NCBI RefSeq assembly: GCF_002843315.1
Contig: NZ_MVDD01000001.1
Span: 124,001-188,000 of the forward strand
DNA length: 64,000 nucleotides
Origin: Labilibaculum filiforme
GTDB taxonomy: Bacteria; Bacteroidota; Bacteroidia; Bacteroidales; Marinifilaceae
Direction: 5' to 3'
Below the pieces are notes generated by a model. That model was not told the DNA's origin. It saw nothing but the letters and a program-made list of their open reading frames with translations, and made no database searches. Below are positions 8,140 through 16,841 of the stretch, piece by piece (position 1 is the first letter of the stretch; the number at the start of each line of letters is the position of its first letter). A program made the position numbers and the translations under genes.

Positions 8140-9693
8140 ATGAAACATTTAAAAATTATTTTTTCCATTCCCCTTATCTTATCCTTTTGCTTTTTACTTC
8201 TAAATTGTTCGGATAAAAATGAGTTACTAGCAGATGATTATATACTCGAAAGTAATCTTACATCTGATTCAATACTTGGAAATAAAAGCACAATCCCTGA
8301 ATTTCTTTTAAAAGCATGCATTGAAAGTTTATCTGTAAAATGGAATGCAGTTAACACAAATGGTGTAGATAGTTACAATGCGAACACAATGCAAGGCATT
8401 ACAAAAAATCGTAACTCCCTTGACCTTACAAACAAAATACCTCATACTCAAAATGACGTATATGATTTTGCAGCAGATTTTAATGCCAGTACAAATTCTA
8501 ATACCGATCAAAGTTCCAAACTTCAAACAGCTTTAGATTTTATTTCTGGTTTTAAGAATAGCAATAAGCATGGTGGTATCTTAATAATACCAAGAGGTGA
8601 ATATTTTATTAAGGAAATTAATTTGAGAAGCAATATAATGATTGCATGTCGACCTGGGGCAGTATTTAAACCTTACACTGCAGGTGGCTCAAAGAACAAA
8701 ATCACTATGTTTAATCTAGGAGATAAAAGAAATAATAAAATAGAAAATGTAGGTATTAGAGGTATCGAAGGTGGTAGGGCTAGAATAGATATTCCTACTT
8801 GGGAAACCGGCATTACTTCTATCTCATTAAGTAAAGTTGAACATTTCATAATAAGTGATATCAACTTCTACGATCACAAAACACAATACTGTTGTATTGG
8901 ATTCAGTCCAGCGGATCCAGCCGATCATACAGATTTTCCAAGACCAACAGATGGTTATGTAGGTAATTTAAGTTCATTCAATTGTCATTTTGGTTATGGT
9001 CTTATGCAACTTCAAACAGCAAGAAAAATTCATGCAGAAAATTGTTATTCAAAAGGTGGAGTGTGTTATCGTTTAGAAACAGGATGGAACCTAATGAATC
9101 AATATTCTAATTTTAACGAAGGTGGAATTTTTGATATTACAGGACATAATTTAAAATGTGAAAATGGTGCTGCTGCAGTAATGATATCCCCTCACTCACA
9201 ACAATGTGAAGGAACAATTTGCATAGAAAAAGTAAATGCTGTAAGTTGTCAAGAAGGAATACAAGTACATGCTGGTTTTGTATATAAAGAAACAAAAAAT
9301 GGCACAAAAGTTTATGCGAAAGGATACGATTCATCTGGTAATTTAACTGTTACACTTACTCCAGGTCATTTTAATTCCCAATCATTCGTAAGAAATGTTG
9401 ACGTAACCTTTGGTGATAATGCACAATGTCGTTATTGGCCAGAATTTGCTAAATGCATGCCAGACGAATATTTTAATAAAATAACAGTTGATAAAATAAA
9501 TGGTGCATATCCTGAATATATAGCAAATATTCCATCGATAGCTCCCGTTGATATCAGTAGTGAAGATGTAGATCCAAATTTCGAAGGCTACGGTTATTCT
9601 ATAGATTGGAGTAAAACAACTATCAATCATCATGGATTCAAATATAATAATGGCAACACCATAGAAACCATGACAATAAAAAGAGTCCGATAA
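8140..9693 (+). CDS. Secreted parallel beta-helix lipoprotein resembling GH82 iota-carrageenases
   Basis: The N terminus is a lipoprotein signal (FCFLLLNC, Cys23). Residues 106-150 (VYDFAADFNAS...GGILIIPRGEYFI) are the usual first turns of a pectate-lyase-like right-handed beta-helix. The central part resembles the Alteromonas iota-carrageenase CgiA as I remember it: FGYGLMQ (284-290), YSKGG..YRLET (303-314), ENGAAAVMISPH (341-352), VNAVSCQEG (365-373). Residues corresponding to CgiA Gln222, Glu245 (general acid) and His281 are present as Gln290, Glu313 and His352, with identical 23-residue Gln-Glu spacing. The position of CgiA Asp247 is Gly315. The likely substrate is a sulfated algal galactan, outside the cell. 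No sulfatase or SusCD pair is adjacent. The AT-rich setting suggests acquisition. Another beta-helix polysaccharidase remains possible. Confidence 0.68.
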   Translation: MKHLKIIFSIPLILSFCFLLLNCSDKNELLADDYILESNLTSDSILGNKSTIPEFLLKACIESLSVKWNAVNTNGVDSYNANTMQGITKNRNSLDLTNKIPHTQNDVYDFAADFNASTNSNTDQSSKLQTALDFISGFKNSNKHGGILIIPRGEYFIKEINLRSNIMIACRPGAVFKPYTAGGSKNKITMFNLGDKRNNKIENVGIRGIEGGRARIDIPTWETGITSISLSKVEHFIISDINFYDHKTQYCCIGFSPADPADHTDFPRPTDGYVGNLSSFNCHFGYGLMQLQTARKIHAENCYSKGGVCYRLETGWNLMNQYSNFNEGGIFDITGHNLKCENGAAAVMISPHSQQCEGTICIEKVNAVSCQEGIQVHAGFVYKETKNGTKVYAKGYDSSGNLTVTLTPGHFNSQSFVRNVDVTFGDNAQCRYWPEFAKCMPDEYFNKITVDKINGAYPEYIANIPSIAPVDISSEDVDPNFEGYGYSIDWSKTTINHHGFKYNNGNTIETMTIKRVR

Positions 9694-9734
9694 TTAAACC
9701 AAATTTATTTTAAATCTATAAGAGTAATTTTTAT

Positions 9735-9777
9735 AAGTATTTCTATATTAAAATTTAATGTAGAAATACTTTTTTTA
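9735..9777 (+). terminator. Terminator of the GH82-like gene
   Basis: An 11-bp stem (AAGTATTTCTA / TAGAAATACTT) with a 15-nt AT loop is followed by seven T residues, 42 nt after the stop codon. Confidence 0.75.
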
Positions 9778-9901
9778 CAACTATCGAAATCTACAAAACA
9801 AAGTCCTCCAAAAATTGTCTCAAAAGCATTTTACATTAAATCATAGCTCTTATACTTAAGTGCTAAAACTGTCTTAACAAAACAATTTAAAATTTAGAAA
9901 G

Positions 9902-9930
9902 AAAAACCCATTTTGAAGGTTCAAAATGGG
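9902..9930 (-). terminator. Terminator of the 228-residue unknown gene
   Basis: A perfect 11-bp inverted repeat, CCCATTTTGAA-GG-TTCAAAATGGG (9907-9930), is followed on the minus strand by a T run, 29 nt after the stop of the minus-strand gene. Confidence 0.8.
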
Positions 9931-9959
9931 CGTTGCGAATTAGTTATTATTAAAACAAA

Positions 9960-10646
9960 TTACGATGCAACTAGATCTTCGCTAGTATGCATCCAAAAGC
10001 TTTTCACTTTCATTTTTAAATAGTTCGATTCGTACTCGACACATTTCATTGGATCGGATTTTTTATACAAATCCTGTCCAATTTCCATAATATCTTGCAT
10101 GGTTGCCCACAAATTGTTCAAACAACGAAAAACTTCCTCTTTTAACAATCCTCTCGAGTTCAACAAACGATTGAGTTCAATTTTATTTAATTTAAGCACT
10201 TGGAAAAGCATCAAAATACGATCGATAATAGTTTGGGTTACTTCGGCATTTTCGCGAGGAATATTCGCTTCCAGTTGCACTACAAATTTTGGAATTACTT
10301 TCAATATCGCTTTTAAATCTTTCTTTTCAATAATCTCGACAATCTTATCGAATTCCTTAATTCGCGACACGGGAAAATTATCTTGAACCTCCAACATCAT
10401 ACTATTTAAAGATTCTATTCGTTTATAAATTCCAAAACGCAAGTTTTGAATTTGAACTCCTTCGGGGCCACAACATACGTACTCTTTTGCACGCTTAATT
10501 TGCTCGTTTAAGCGATTTTTAAACTTCTCATCAAATATCGGATACAATCTATTGAAATCGGACATGTCTCTAGAATAACTGTCCAAAAGAAATTTTGCCG
10601 CCACGGGCATTTCATCAAAACTAAAAGGAAAATCTATTGTTTCCAT
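9960..10646 (-). CDS. Unknown helical cytosolic protein
   Basis: I do not recognise this 228-residue protein. It has no signal peptide or membrane segment and is predicted by eye to be almost entirely alpha-helical, with amphipathic stretches such as KFLLDSYSRDMSDFNRLYP near the N terminus and VIEIIEKKDLKAILKVI-like heptads in the middle. Cys residues occur as a CC pair (EYVCCGPEG, about residues 56-64) and a single Cys near the C terminus. It stands alone between the GH82-like gene and the MORN-type gene, with its own terminator. Codon use and a sensible ATG start support a real gene. It may be a Bacteroidota-specific conserved protein; no function is proposed. Confidence 0.6.
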   Translation of the reverse strand: METIDFPFSFDEMPVAAKFLLDSYSRDMSDFNRLYPIFDEKFKNRLNEQIKRAKEYVCCGPEGVQIQNLRFGIYKRIESLNSMMLEVQDNFPVSRIKEFDKIVEIIEKKDLKAILKVIPKFVVQLEANIPRENAEVTQTIIDRILMLFQVLKLNKIELNRLLNSRGLLKEEVFRCLNNLWATMQDIMEIGQDLYKKSDPMKCVEYESNYLKMKVKSFWMHTSEDLVAS

Positions 10647-10946
10647 ACCACCAATTTTATTAGTTATGCATACATTTTAACACTCTCATTTTTTACTGTT
10701 ATTCTATCTCACCACTTACAGAATTTTTTTGAAACAGTAACAAATACTTGAGAAATAATCTGTACCAAATTCATTACATAATTACATGAATTCACATCAT
10801 TTTCGACACATAAAATACAAAAAATCAGTACGATCGGGAAAATATCGAAAATGATGTACAACATGTTTTTACAAACGCCCCTTAAAACGTATTGATTTTA
10901 ATGGGAAAAGCTATCTGTTTTTTTTTAGCATCAATCAATCTTTTAT

Positions 10947-10954
10947 TAGTTTTG
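10947..10954 (+). promoter_or_regulatory. -7 element (TAGTTTTG) for the MORN-type gene
   Basis: An exact TAnnTTTG match lies 22 nt before ATG 10976 and inside the longer possible reading frame that begins at 10892. This argues that translation starts at 10976. Confidence 0.5.
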
Positions 10955-10975
10955 TATAGATCCAATAAAAATAAG

Positions 10976-11776
10976 ATGACGAAAAAAATACTTTTACTAG
11001 CTTTTCTCTTTTTGCCATTGTTCAACTTTGCGCAACAAATTAATAAGACAGACGAGCAAGGTTACAAACAAGGCATTTGGGAAAAAAAACATGCCAATGG
11101 CAAACTTCAGTATTCGGGAACTTTTAAAGATAATTACCCTATTGGAGAAATGAAGCGTTTTCATTCCAACGGATTATTAAAAGCAGAATTGTTCTTTTCC
11201 GATCAAGGAAAAAAAACAAAAGCAAGTTTATACAATGAATCTGCGGTATTAATTGCCAAAGGAAATTTTATTCAATCAAAAAAGGATAGCATTTGGGTGT
11301 ATTTTGATAAAGACACCAACATTAGGGCAAGTGAGACTTTTGATAATGGAATTAAGGCTGGTGAAAGTATTTACTACTTTAAAAATGGGAAACCTGCCGA
11401 AATACTAAACTATTCCGATGGAAAACGAAACGGTATCTGGAAACGATTTTTCGAAAATGGTCAAGTTTATCTGGAAGCAAAATACATATCTGATAATTTA
11501 GATGGCATTACACAATCGTATTTTACAAATGGTGTAATCGAATTTAGTGGCACTTATAAAAATAACAAGCGCGATGGAAAATGGGATTTCTATTCTGAAA
11601 AAGGCGAGCTTCTTTTCCAGATAGACTATAAAAATGGAATCGCTAATAATCAGGATGAATTGGATAAAATTCAGCAGGATAAATTGCAGGAAATGGAACA
11701 GCAAAAAGACAAATTTGTCGATCCTGAAAAATTTGTTAATGATCCCGATTCCTATCTTCGATTGCAATCAAGATAA
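10976..11776 (+). CDS. Exported MORN-variant (YwqK-like) repeat protein
   Basis: After a signal peptide (MTKKILLLAFLFLPLFNFAQ) the protein consists of repeated MORN-variant units of about 23 residues, such as GYKQGIWEKKHANGKLQYSG, DGKRNGIWKRFFENGQVYLE and NNKRDGKWDFYSEKGELLFQ, covering roughly residues 30-230. The C terminus is charged and Gln/Lys/Glu-rich. Such proteins are annotated as YwqK-family antitoxin-like, but in Bacteroidota they are usually exported proteins of unknown role; no toxin gene is adjacent. An in-frame start at 10892 would add 28 residues and overlap a consensus -7 element; ATG 10976 restores a clean signal peptide, giving 266 residues. xseA begins 52 nt downstream. Confidence 0.8.
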   Translation: MTKKILLLAFLFLPLFNFAQQINKTDEQGYKQGIWEKKHANGKLQYSGTFKDNYPIGEMKRFHSNGLLKAELFFSDQGKKTKASLYNESAVLIAKGNFIQSKKDSIWVYFDKDTNIRASETFDNGIKAGESIYYFKNGKPAEILNYSDGKRNGIWKRFFENGQVYLEAKYISDNLDGITQSYFTNGVIEFSGTYKNNKRDGKWDFYSEKGELLFQIDYKNGIANNQDELDKIQQDKLQEMEQQKDKFVDPEKFVNDPDSYLRLQSR

Positions 11777-11828
11777 ACAAAATCGCATCTATCACTCTCC
11801 TAATTACTAATTCATTAAGCGCAAGCAA

Positions 11829-13247
11829 ATGAGCCAAAAAGGAATCAGTCTTTTTCAACTGAATCAGCAAATAAAAAATATCCTTTCCGAAACATTTACT
11901 TCGGGCGTTTGGATCGTGGCCGAAATTAGTGAGTTGCGATACAATCAAAACGGACATTGTTATTTAGAGTTAGTAGAAAAAGATGAAAATAGCGACCAAA
12001 TTATCGCGAAAGCAAAAGCTACTATTTGGTCGTATACTTTTCGAATGCTGAAACCTTACTTTGAAACAACAACTAGCCAGCCGTTTTCATCAGGAATAAA
12101 GGTTTTGGTAAATGTGAATGTTGAATTTCAAGAAATTTATGGCTTTTCATTAAATATCAAAGACATTGACCCCACTTACACTTTGGGTGATATGGCCAAA
12201 AGAAGAAGAGAAATAATTGCTCGTTTAGATGAAGAAGGAGTGTTGGATATGAATAAGGAATTGATTTTTCCTGAAATTCCCAAGTGCATTGCCATTATAT
12301 CCTCTCCCACTGCTGCTGGGTGTGAAGATTTTGTAAACCAACTGGAAAATAATACGTTCGGCTACAAGTTTCATTATAAGTTATTTCCCGCTATTATGCA
12401 GGGAAATAATGCCGAAGAATCGATAATTGCTGCTCTCGATAAAATAAATGAATACGAAGCTATTTTTGATATTGCGGTGATTATTCGTGGTGGCGGTTCG
12501 CAAGCAGATTTAAACTGCTTTGATAGCTATTGGCTGGCTTTTAACATTGCACAATTCCCTATTCCAGTACTATCGGGTATTGGACACGAAAGAGATGAAA
12601 CGATTGTTGATTTAGTGGCGCATACCAAGGTAAAAACACCAACTGCCGCTGCCGAATTTTTAATTGATTGTTTCGACGAGTGCCGAGAATATCAGAATAG
12701 CTTACGCGAGCAATTTTTAGAAGAAGTGAATGAAGTTCTTTTATCCTCATCGGAAAAATTAGTTCATTTAACGAACAAATTCTCCCCAATGGTAAGTCAA
12801 ATACTGGAACGAAAATCGAATTGGTTAAACTTAGCCAAGCAACGTTTAAAAAATGCAGGCACACATCTAACTGGTAATCAATTTCATTTGCAACAAAAAT
12901 TAAATGCACAATTTCAGCATTCTACCCAACGAAGAATAGAGAATCAAAAAACGCTTATTAAACAACTACAGCTAGCGATTCAAACAAAAATTAAGCGACA
13001 GGTTGAGCAAGAAAAACACAACATTAGCTTATTCGAACAATCGGTAAAGTATTTGAATCCAAATAATATTCTAGAAAAAGGATATACCTTAAGTTTGAAA
13101 GAAGGCAGAATAATAAAAAATATTGATCAGTTATCGTCGCAAGATATAATTGAAACCCGATTTGCAAACGGAAGCGTGGAAAGTCAGGTTCAAAAAATCA
13201 ATAAAAAAGAGAAAACACAAAAAACTAAATTAAATACAAATGGCTAA
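11829..13247 (+). CDS. xseA: Exodeoxyribonuclease VII large subunit
   Basis: XseA is the catalytic subunit of exonuclease VII, which degrades single-stranded DNA from both ends in repair. An N-terminal OB-fold (residues about 7-110, with GVWIVAEISELRYNQNGHCYLEL) precedes the catalytic core. The core signatures are ECIAIISSPTAAG-like KCIAIISSPTAAGCEDF, IIRGGGSQADLNCFDSYWLA, and GIGHERDETIVDLVAHTKVKTPTAAAEFL (given here as separate motifs GIGHERDETI and KTPTAAAE). The C terminus contains long coiled coils that bind several XseB copies, ending in NPNNILEKGYTL. The length of 472 residues is slightly above the E. coli protein. It overlaps xseB by 8 nt, which indicates translational coupling. Confidence 0.96.
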   Translation: MSQKGISLFQLNQQIKNILSETFTSGVWIVAEISELRYNQNGHCYLELVEKDENSDQIIAKAKATIWSYTFRMLKPYFETTTSQPFSSGIKVLVNVNVEFQEIYGFSLNIKDIDPTYTLGDMAKRRREIIARLDEEGVLDMNKELIFPEIPKCIAIISSPTAAGCEDFVNQLENNTFGYKFHYKLFPAIMQGNNAEESIIAALDKINEYEAIFDIAVIIRGGGSQADLNCFDSYWLAFNIAQFPIPVLSGIGHERDETIVDLVAHTKVKTPTAAAEFLIDCFDECREYQNSLREQFLEEVNEVLLSSSEKLVHLTNKFSPMVSQILERKSNWLNLAKQRLKNAGTHLTGNQFHLQQKLNAQFQHSTQRRIENQKTLIKQLQLAIQTKIKRQVEQEKHNISLFEQSVKYLNPNNILEKGYTLSLKEGRIIKNIDQLSSQDIIETRFANGSVESQVQKINKKEKTQKTKLNTNG

Positions 13248-13440
13248 AAAGAAAACAAGCTATCGCGATGCAATTACCGAAATTGAAGAAACCATTGCTT
13301 CCATTGAAAATGACGAACTGGATGTGGATGATTTATCCGACAAGGTGAAACGTGTTTCGGAACTTCTAGTAATTTGCAAAGAGAAGCTTCACAATACAGA
13401 GAAAGAAGTCGAAAAAATTTTAAATGAGATGGATGAATAA
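13240..13440 (+). CDS. xseB: Exodeoxyribonuclease VII small subunit
   Basis: This 66-residue helical hairpin protein binds the XseA coiled coil in multiple copies to complete exonuclease VII. The family pattern of an acidic first helix (YRDAITEIEETIASIENDEL), the turn DVDDLSDKVKR, and a second helix with CKEKLHNTEKEVEKIL is complete. The ATG overlaps the last 8 nt of xseA (ATGGCTAA), and its own stop overlaps the start of the next gene in the same way, so the three genes are probably one transcript. Confidence 0.95.
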   Translation: MAKKKTSYRDAITEIEETIASIENDELDVDDLSDKVKRVSELLVICKEKLHNTEKEVEKILNEMDE

Positions 13441-14857
13441 ATTGTTGCTTGTATTTATTGTTTCCCTTATAGGGATTTCTTGCGAGGCGCAAAAAGCTGA
13501 AAAGCATGATTTGCAAACGTATGTAGATGATTTTGCGCAGGATAGCTGTTTTTATTCGGCAGGAATTGGAATGGTAATCTCTGATGTGAAAACCGGTGCT
13601 GTTTTGGCAATAAATCAAGCTCATTTGGCCTTAACACCAGCTTCCACACAAAAATTAATTACCACAGCCGCTGCCCTGGAAATTTTGGGTAGTAATTACC
13701 AATTTACAACATCAATAGAAACCGACGGAGAAATACTTGCAAACGGAACGTTAAATGGAAATGTAATTGTAAGAGGTGCTGGAGATCCTACTCTGGGGTC
13801 GAAATATTTTGAAACCGATAAAACAATTACACAACAAATTGCCGAGCAAATAAAAGCACTTGGCATAAAAAAAATACAAGGAAAATTAATTGCCGACGAT
13901 ACTTACATTCAAGCGAAAATACCAGCTACCTGGATCTGGGAAGACATTGGAAATTACTACAGTGCAATTCCCAACGCACTCAATTTTCAGGACAATTGGT
14001 ACAGTCTGTTCTTTTCATCAGGAAAAGCTGGTTCTCAAACACAATTAGTAAGAACAGTACCCAATACTACTGGCTTAATTTTCGATAATCAGGTAAAAAG
14101 TTCTGTTCTAAATCGCGATTTGGCTTATATTTTTGGTGGAAATACCAGCAATCAACGAAGAATTGAAGGAAGTATTCCACAAAACAGAGCCGAATTTGAG
14201 GTAAAAGGAGCTCTTTTGCATCCTAAAAATAGTTTACTCGAAGCCTTAAACAAATCGATTCTGGAGGAAAGCATCTCTATCGAAAACATGGTAATTCCAA
14301 GTAAGGAAAGGAAAATCCTTTTTAGTCTTTTGTCGCCTAAACTAAAAGAAATTATAAAGCTTACCAATCAAAAAAGCATTAACCTTTTTGCCGATCAGCT
14401 GCTTTTCGAGATTGGAGCAAAAGAATTTGGGGAAGCTAGTTGGGAAAATGGCATTCATGCCGTTAAAAATTTCTGGGAAAAAGAAGATCTCCCTACCAAG
14501 TATATCTCCCTTTACGATGGTTGCGGACTTTCGCATTTTAACGCGGTTTCTGCTGGTTTTTTCGATCAGCTTTTGCAATTCATGTATCGAAGTAAATATG
14601 CCGGTGAATTTACCTCTTCCTTACCTGTTGCTGGAAAATCGGGAACTTTAAAGTCTTTTGGTAAAAACAGTAATTTACTTGGCAATTGGAAAGCTAAAAC
14701 CGGATCGATGACTGGAGTTAGAACCTATTGCGGTTATTTACAAACAAAAAATGGAAAAGAATTTGCCGTAACAATTTTAATTAACAATTACTCCTGCAGT
14801 ACTTCTACTATAAATAATAAACTTCTAATCCTTTTAAATCAACTTTATAATTATTAA
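13433..14857 (+). CDS. dacB: D-alanyl-D-alanine carboxypeptidase/endopeptidase, PBP4 type (S13)
   Basis: This enzyme trims or cleaves peptidoglycan cross-links outside the inner membrane. The three penicillin-binding motifs are visible: SxxK as ASTQK (about residues 70-74), SxN as SIN in the KSINLFADQ segment (about 315), and KTG in KAKTGSMTGV (about 421). The S13-type DGCGLSHFN signature precedes the last. The N terminus is a signal with a possible lipobox (SLIGISC). Two ATGs are possible, 13424 and 13433. The second gives the cleaner signal (MNKLLLVF) and an 8-nt overlap with xseB, the same size as the xseA-xseB overlap; it yields 474 residues. Confidence 0.93.
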   Translation: MNKLLLVFIVSLIGISCEAQKAEKHDLQTYVDDFAQDSCFYSAGIGMVISDVKTGAVLAINQAHLALTPASTQKLITTAAALEILGSNYQFTTSIETDGEILANGTLNGNVIVRGAGDPTLGSKYFETDKTITQQIAEQIKALGIKKIQGKLIADDTYIQAKIPATWIWEDIGNYYSAIPNALNFQDNWYSLFFSSGKAGSQTQLVRTVPNTTGLIFDNQVKSSVLNRDLAYIFGGNTSNQRRIEGSIPQNRAEFEVKGALLHPKNSLLEALNKSILEESISIENMVIPSKERKILFSLLSPKLKEIIKLTNQKSINLFADQLLFEIGAKEFGEASWENGIHAVKNFWEKEDLPTKYISLYDGCGLSHFNAVSAGFFDQLLQFMYRSKYAGEFTSSLPVAGKSGTLKSFGKNSNLLGNWKAKTGSMTGVRTYCGYLQTKNGKEFAVTILINNYSCSTSTINNKLLILLNQLYNY

Positions 14858-14898
14858 CTTCCGACTACACCTGCTTACTGATCCCAATTTATTATAAT

Positions 14899-16761
14899 AT
14901 GAGAATTATAAAGTTGCTATCTATTGCATTCTTACTTTTATCTTTTTGTTTCGAAGGAATTTCTTCCAATCAAAAAGATATTTTGGTGCTAAACTCCTAT
15001 CACAATGGGTTAAGTTGGACCGACTCCATTGTATCCAGCATCAAACGAGAACTTTCAACAGAACTATCCTACTCGATTTATATCGAAGATATGGATACCA
15101 AAAGATATTACTCGCAAGATTATTTGAATCTTCTTGCCAATTTTTATCAGGAAAAATATAAGAATAAAAAGTTTGACTTAATTATATCTACGGATAATAA
15201 TGCCTACGATTTCCTGCTAAAATATAAAGAGAAAATTTTTGGTGATGTTCCTGCTTTATTTTCCGGACTTAACTCTATTACCACTGTTCCCAAAGGATAT
15301 AGTGGTGTTTTTGAAACCCTGCATTTCTGTTCCACCATTGCTATTATCAAAAACAATCACCCTAATTGTAAAGAGTTAGTGGTTGTAGCAGATCAATCTA
15401 CAACCGGACTTACCTTAATAAAAGCTTTATCGGAAGATTTGGAGCACATGAAAGATCCTATTCCATATCGAATTATTAAGGCTCCTACTATTTGCGATTT
15501 GCAATCACAATTATCCGCTCTGAAAGAAGGAAGTATTGTGCTTTATCTGGTTTACAACCGAGAAGCCAATGGAAACTATATTACCTACGAAACCAGTTTT
15601 ATCAAAGCAAAGCCTTATTGTAAGGTACCTATTTATAGTATCTGGGATTTTTATATGAATCTGGGTGCAGTTGGAGGAGCTTTAATTTCTGGTGAGAAGC
15701 AAGGAAAACAAGTTTCCGAAATGGCAAAAGAAATACTTACTGGTACTAATATAAATGATATTCCTGCTAAACTGGCGGCATATGAATATTGTTTCGACCA
15801 CAAGGAACTAACTCATTTCAATATAAATAGATCGAATTTACCTAAGAATTCGCGGATAATAAATGAACCATACAGTTTTGTTCACGAAAATAAAGAAATA
15901 GTTATTCTAACCCTAACCGTATTAATTCTACTAACAATTATCATTATTGTTATGACAATTAATATGCATTTACGAAAAGTTCGCACACAAAAAGAAAAAG
16001 CACATTTATTAGAAATAAAAGCCAACCATGAAGATCTGAAAATTGCAAAGGAGGAAGCAGAAGAATCGAGCAGACTGAAATCTGCATTTTTGGCCAATAT
16101 GTCGCATGAAATTCGCACTCCAATGAATGCCATTTTAGGCTTTACAGACCTATTATCTGCCGATGACGTAGAAAGAGAAAAACGAACCCGTTTTATTGCA
16201 ATAATTCAAAGAAACACGAAGTATCTATTGCGTTTAATTAGTGATATCCTAGACATCTCGAAAATTGAAACCAACCAACTAAAAATTGTAAAAAGTAAAT
16301 GCGTTCTAAACGATTTATTCGTAAACTTGAATGAAGCTTATGCAGCTATAATAGAATTGCATGACAATAAAAAACTTTCGCTACTAACAACACTTCCAGC
16401 AGATAAAAGCATCATCGAATTTAATACAGACAGTATGCGCTTGCTTCAAATTTTTAATAATTTGATCGAGAATTCGATAAAATTTACGAGTATAGGAACC
16501 ATTGAAATTGGATATGATATAAAAGGAGATTATCTGCGCTTTTTTGTAACAGATACAGGAATAGGGATATCGGAAGACAAACAAAAAATTATTTTTGACC
16601 GTTTTCGTCAAGCGGATTTAAATGCAGATACAAGAACCTATGGCGGTACCGGATTGGGCTTAGCAATTAGTAAAAGCCTAGTGGAATTGCTGGGAGGAGA
16701 AATATGGTTTACTTCGAAACTTAACGAGGGAACTACTTTTTACTTTACCATTCCCTTTTAG
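14899..16761 (+). CDS. Histidine kinase with a periplasmic ABC-substrate-binding-like sensor domain
   Basis: A signal sequence (residues 1-22) leads into a periplasmic domain of about 290 residues of the ABC transporter substrate-binding type (PF04392), beginning QKDILVLNSYHNGLSWTDS and including IISTDNNAYDFL. A single membrane segment follows (about 333-355). The cytoplasmic part is a linker, HisKA (ANMSHEIRTPMNAILGFTDL, His about 402), and HATPase_c with NNLIENSIKFT, DTGIGIS and GGTGLGLAISK. It ends there, with no receiver domain attached. No response regulator gene is next to it, so its partner is elsewhere. The ligand of this sensor type is generally unknown. It follows dacB by 41 nt and may be cotranscribed. 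Confidence 0.9.
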   Translation: MRIIKLLSIAFLLLSFCFEGISSNQKDILVLNSYHNGLSWTDSIVSSIKRELSTELSYSIYIEDMDTKRYYSQDYLNLLANFYQEKYKNKKFDLIISTDNNAYDFLLKYKEKIFGDVPALFSGLNSITTVPKGYSGVFETLHFCSTIAIIKNNHPNCKELVVVADQSTTGLTLIKALSEDLEHMKDPIPYRIIKAPTICDLQSQLSALKEGSIVLYLVYNREANGNYITYETSFIKAKPYCKVPIYSIWDFYMNLGAVGGALISGEKQGKQVSEMAKEILTGTNINDIPAKLAAYEYCFDHKELTHFNINRSNLPKNSRIINEPYSFVHENKEIVILTLTVLILLTIIIIVMTINMHLRKVRTQKEKAHLLEIKANHEDLKIAKEEAEESSRLKSAFLANMSHEIRTPMNAILGFTDLLSADDVEREKRTRFIAIIQRNTKYLLRLISDILDISKIETNQLKIVKSKCVLNDLFVNLNEAYAAIIELHDNKKLSLLTTLPADKSIIEFNTDSMRLLQIFNNLIENSIKFTSIGTIEIGYDIKGDYLRFFVTDTGIGISEDKQKIIFDRFRQADLNADTRTYGGTGLGLAISKSLVELLGGEIWFTSKLNEGTTFYFTIPF

Positions 16762-16794
16762 TCGCAAGTTAATTTTAGATTATACAAAATAAAA

Positions 16795-16818
16795 AAGGCG
16801 AACCTATCTGTTCGCCTT
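16795..16818 (-). terminator. Terminator between convergent kinase and porin genes
   Basis: A 9-bp stem AAGGCGAAC / GTTCGCCTT with a 6-nt loop is followed by six T residues on the minus strand, so it mainly serves the porin gene. Confidence 0.75.
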
Positions 16819-16841
16819 CAATCTATTTATATTCATCTTTA

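Noticed and set aside
5447-9693. R-M pair plus GH82-like gene as one mobile island
   Set aside because: No integrase, transposase, tRNA junction or flanking direct repeats were found; only composition suggests transfer.
10976-11776. MORN-type protein as the antitoxin of a toxin-antitoxin pair
   Set aside because: It is exported and no toxin-like gene is adjacent; the YwqK antitoxin label is a family name only.
12559-13649. Minus-strand frames opposite xseA, xseB and dacB (12559-12909, 13274-13624, 13467-13649)
   Set aside because: Shadows of well-supported + strand genes with no recognisable features.
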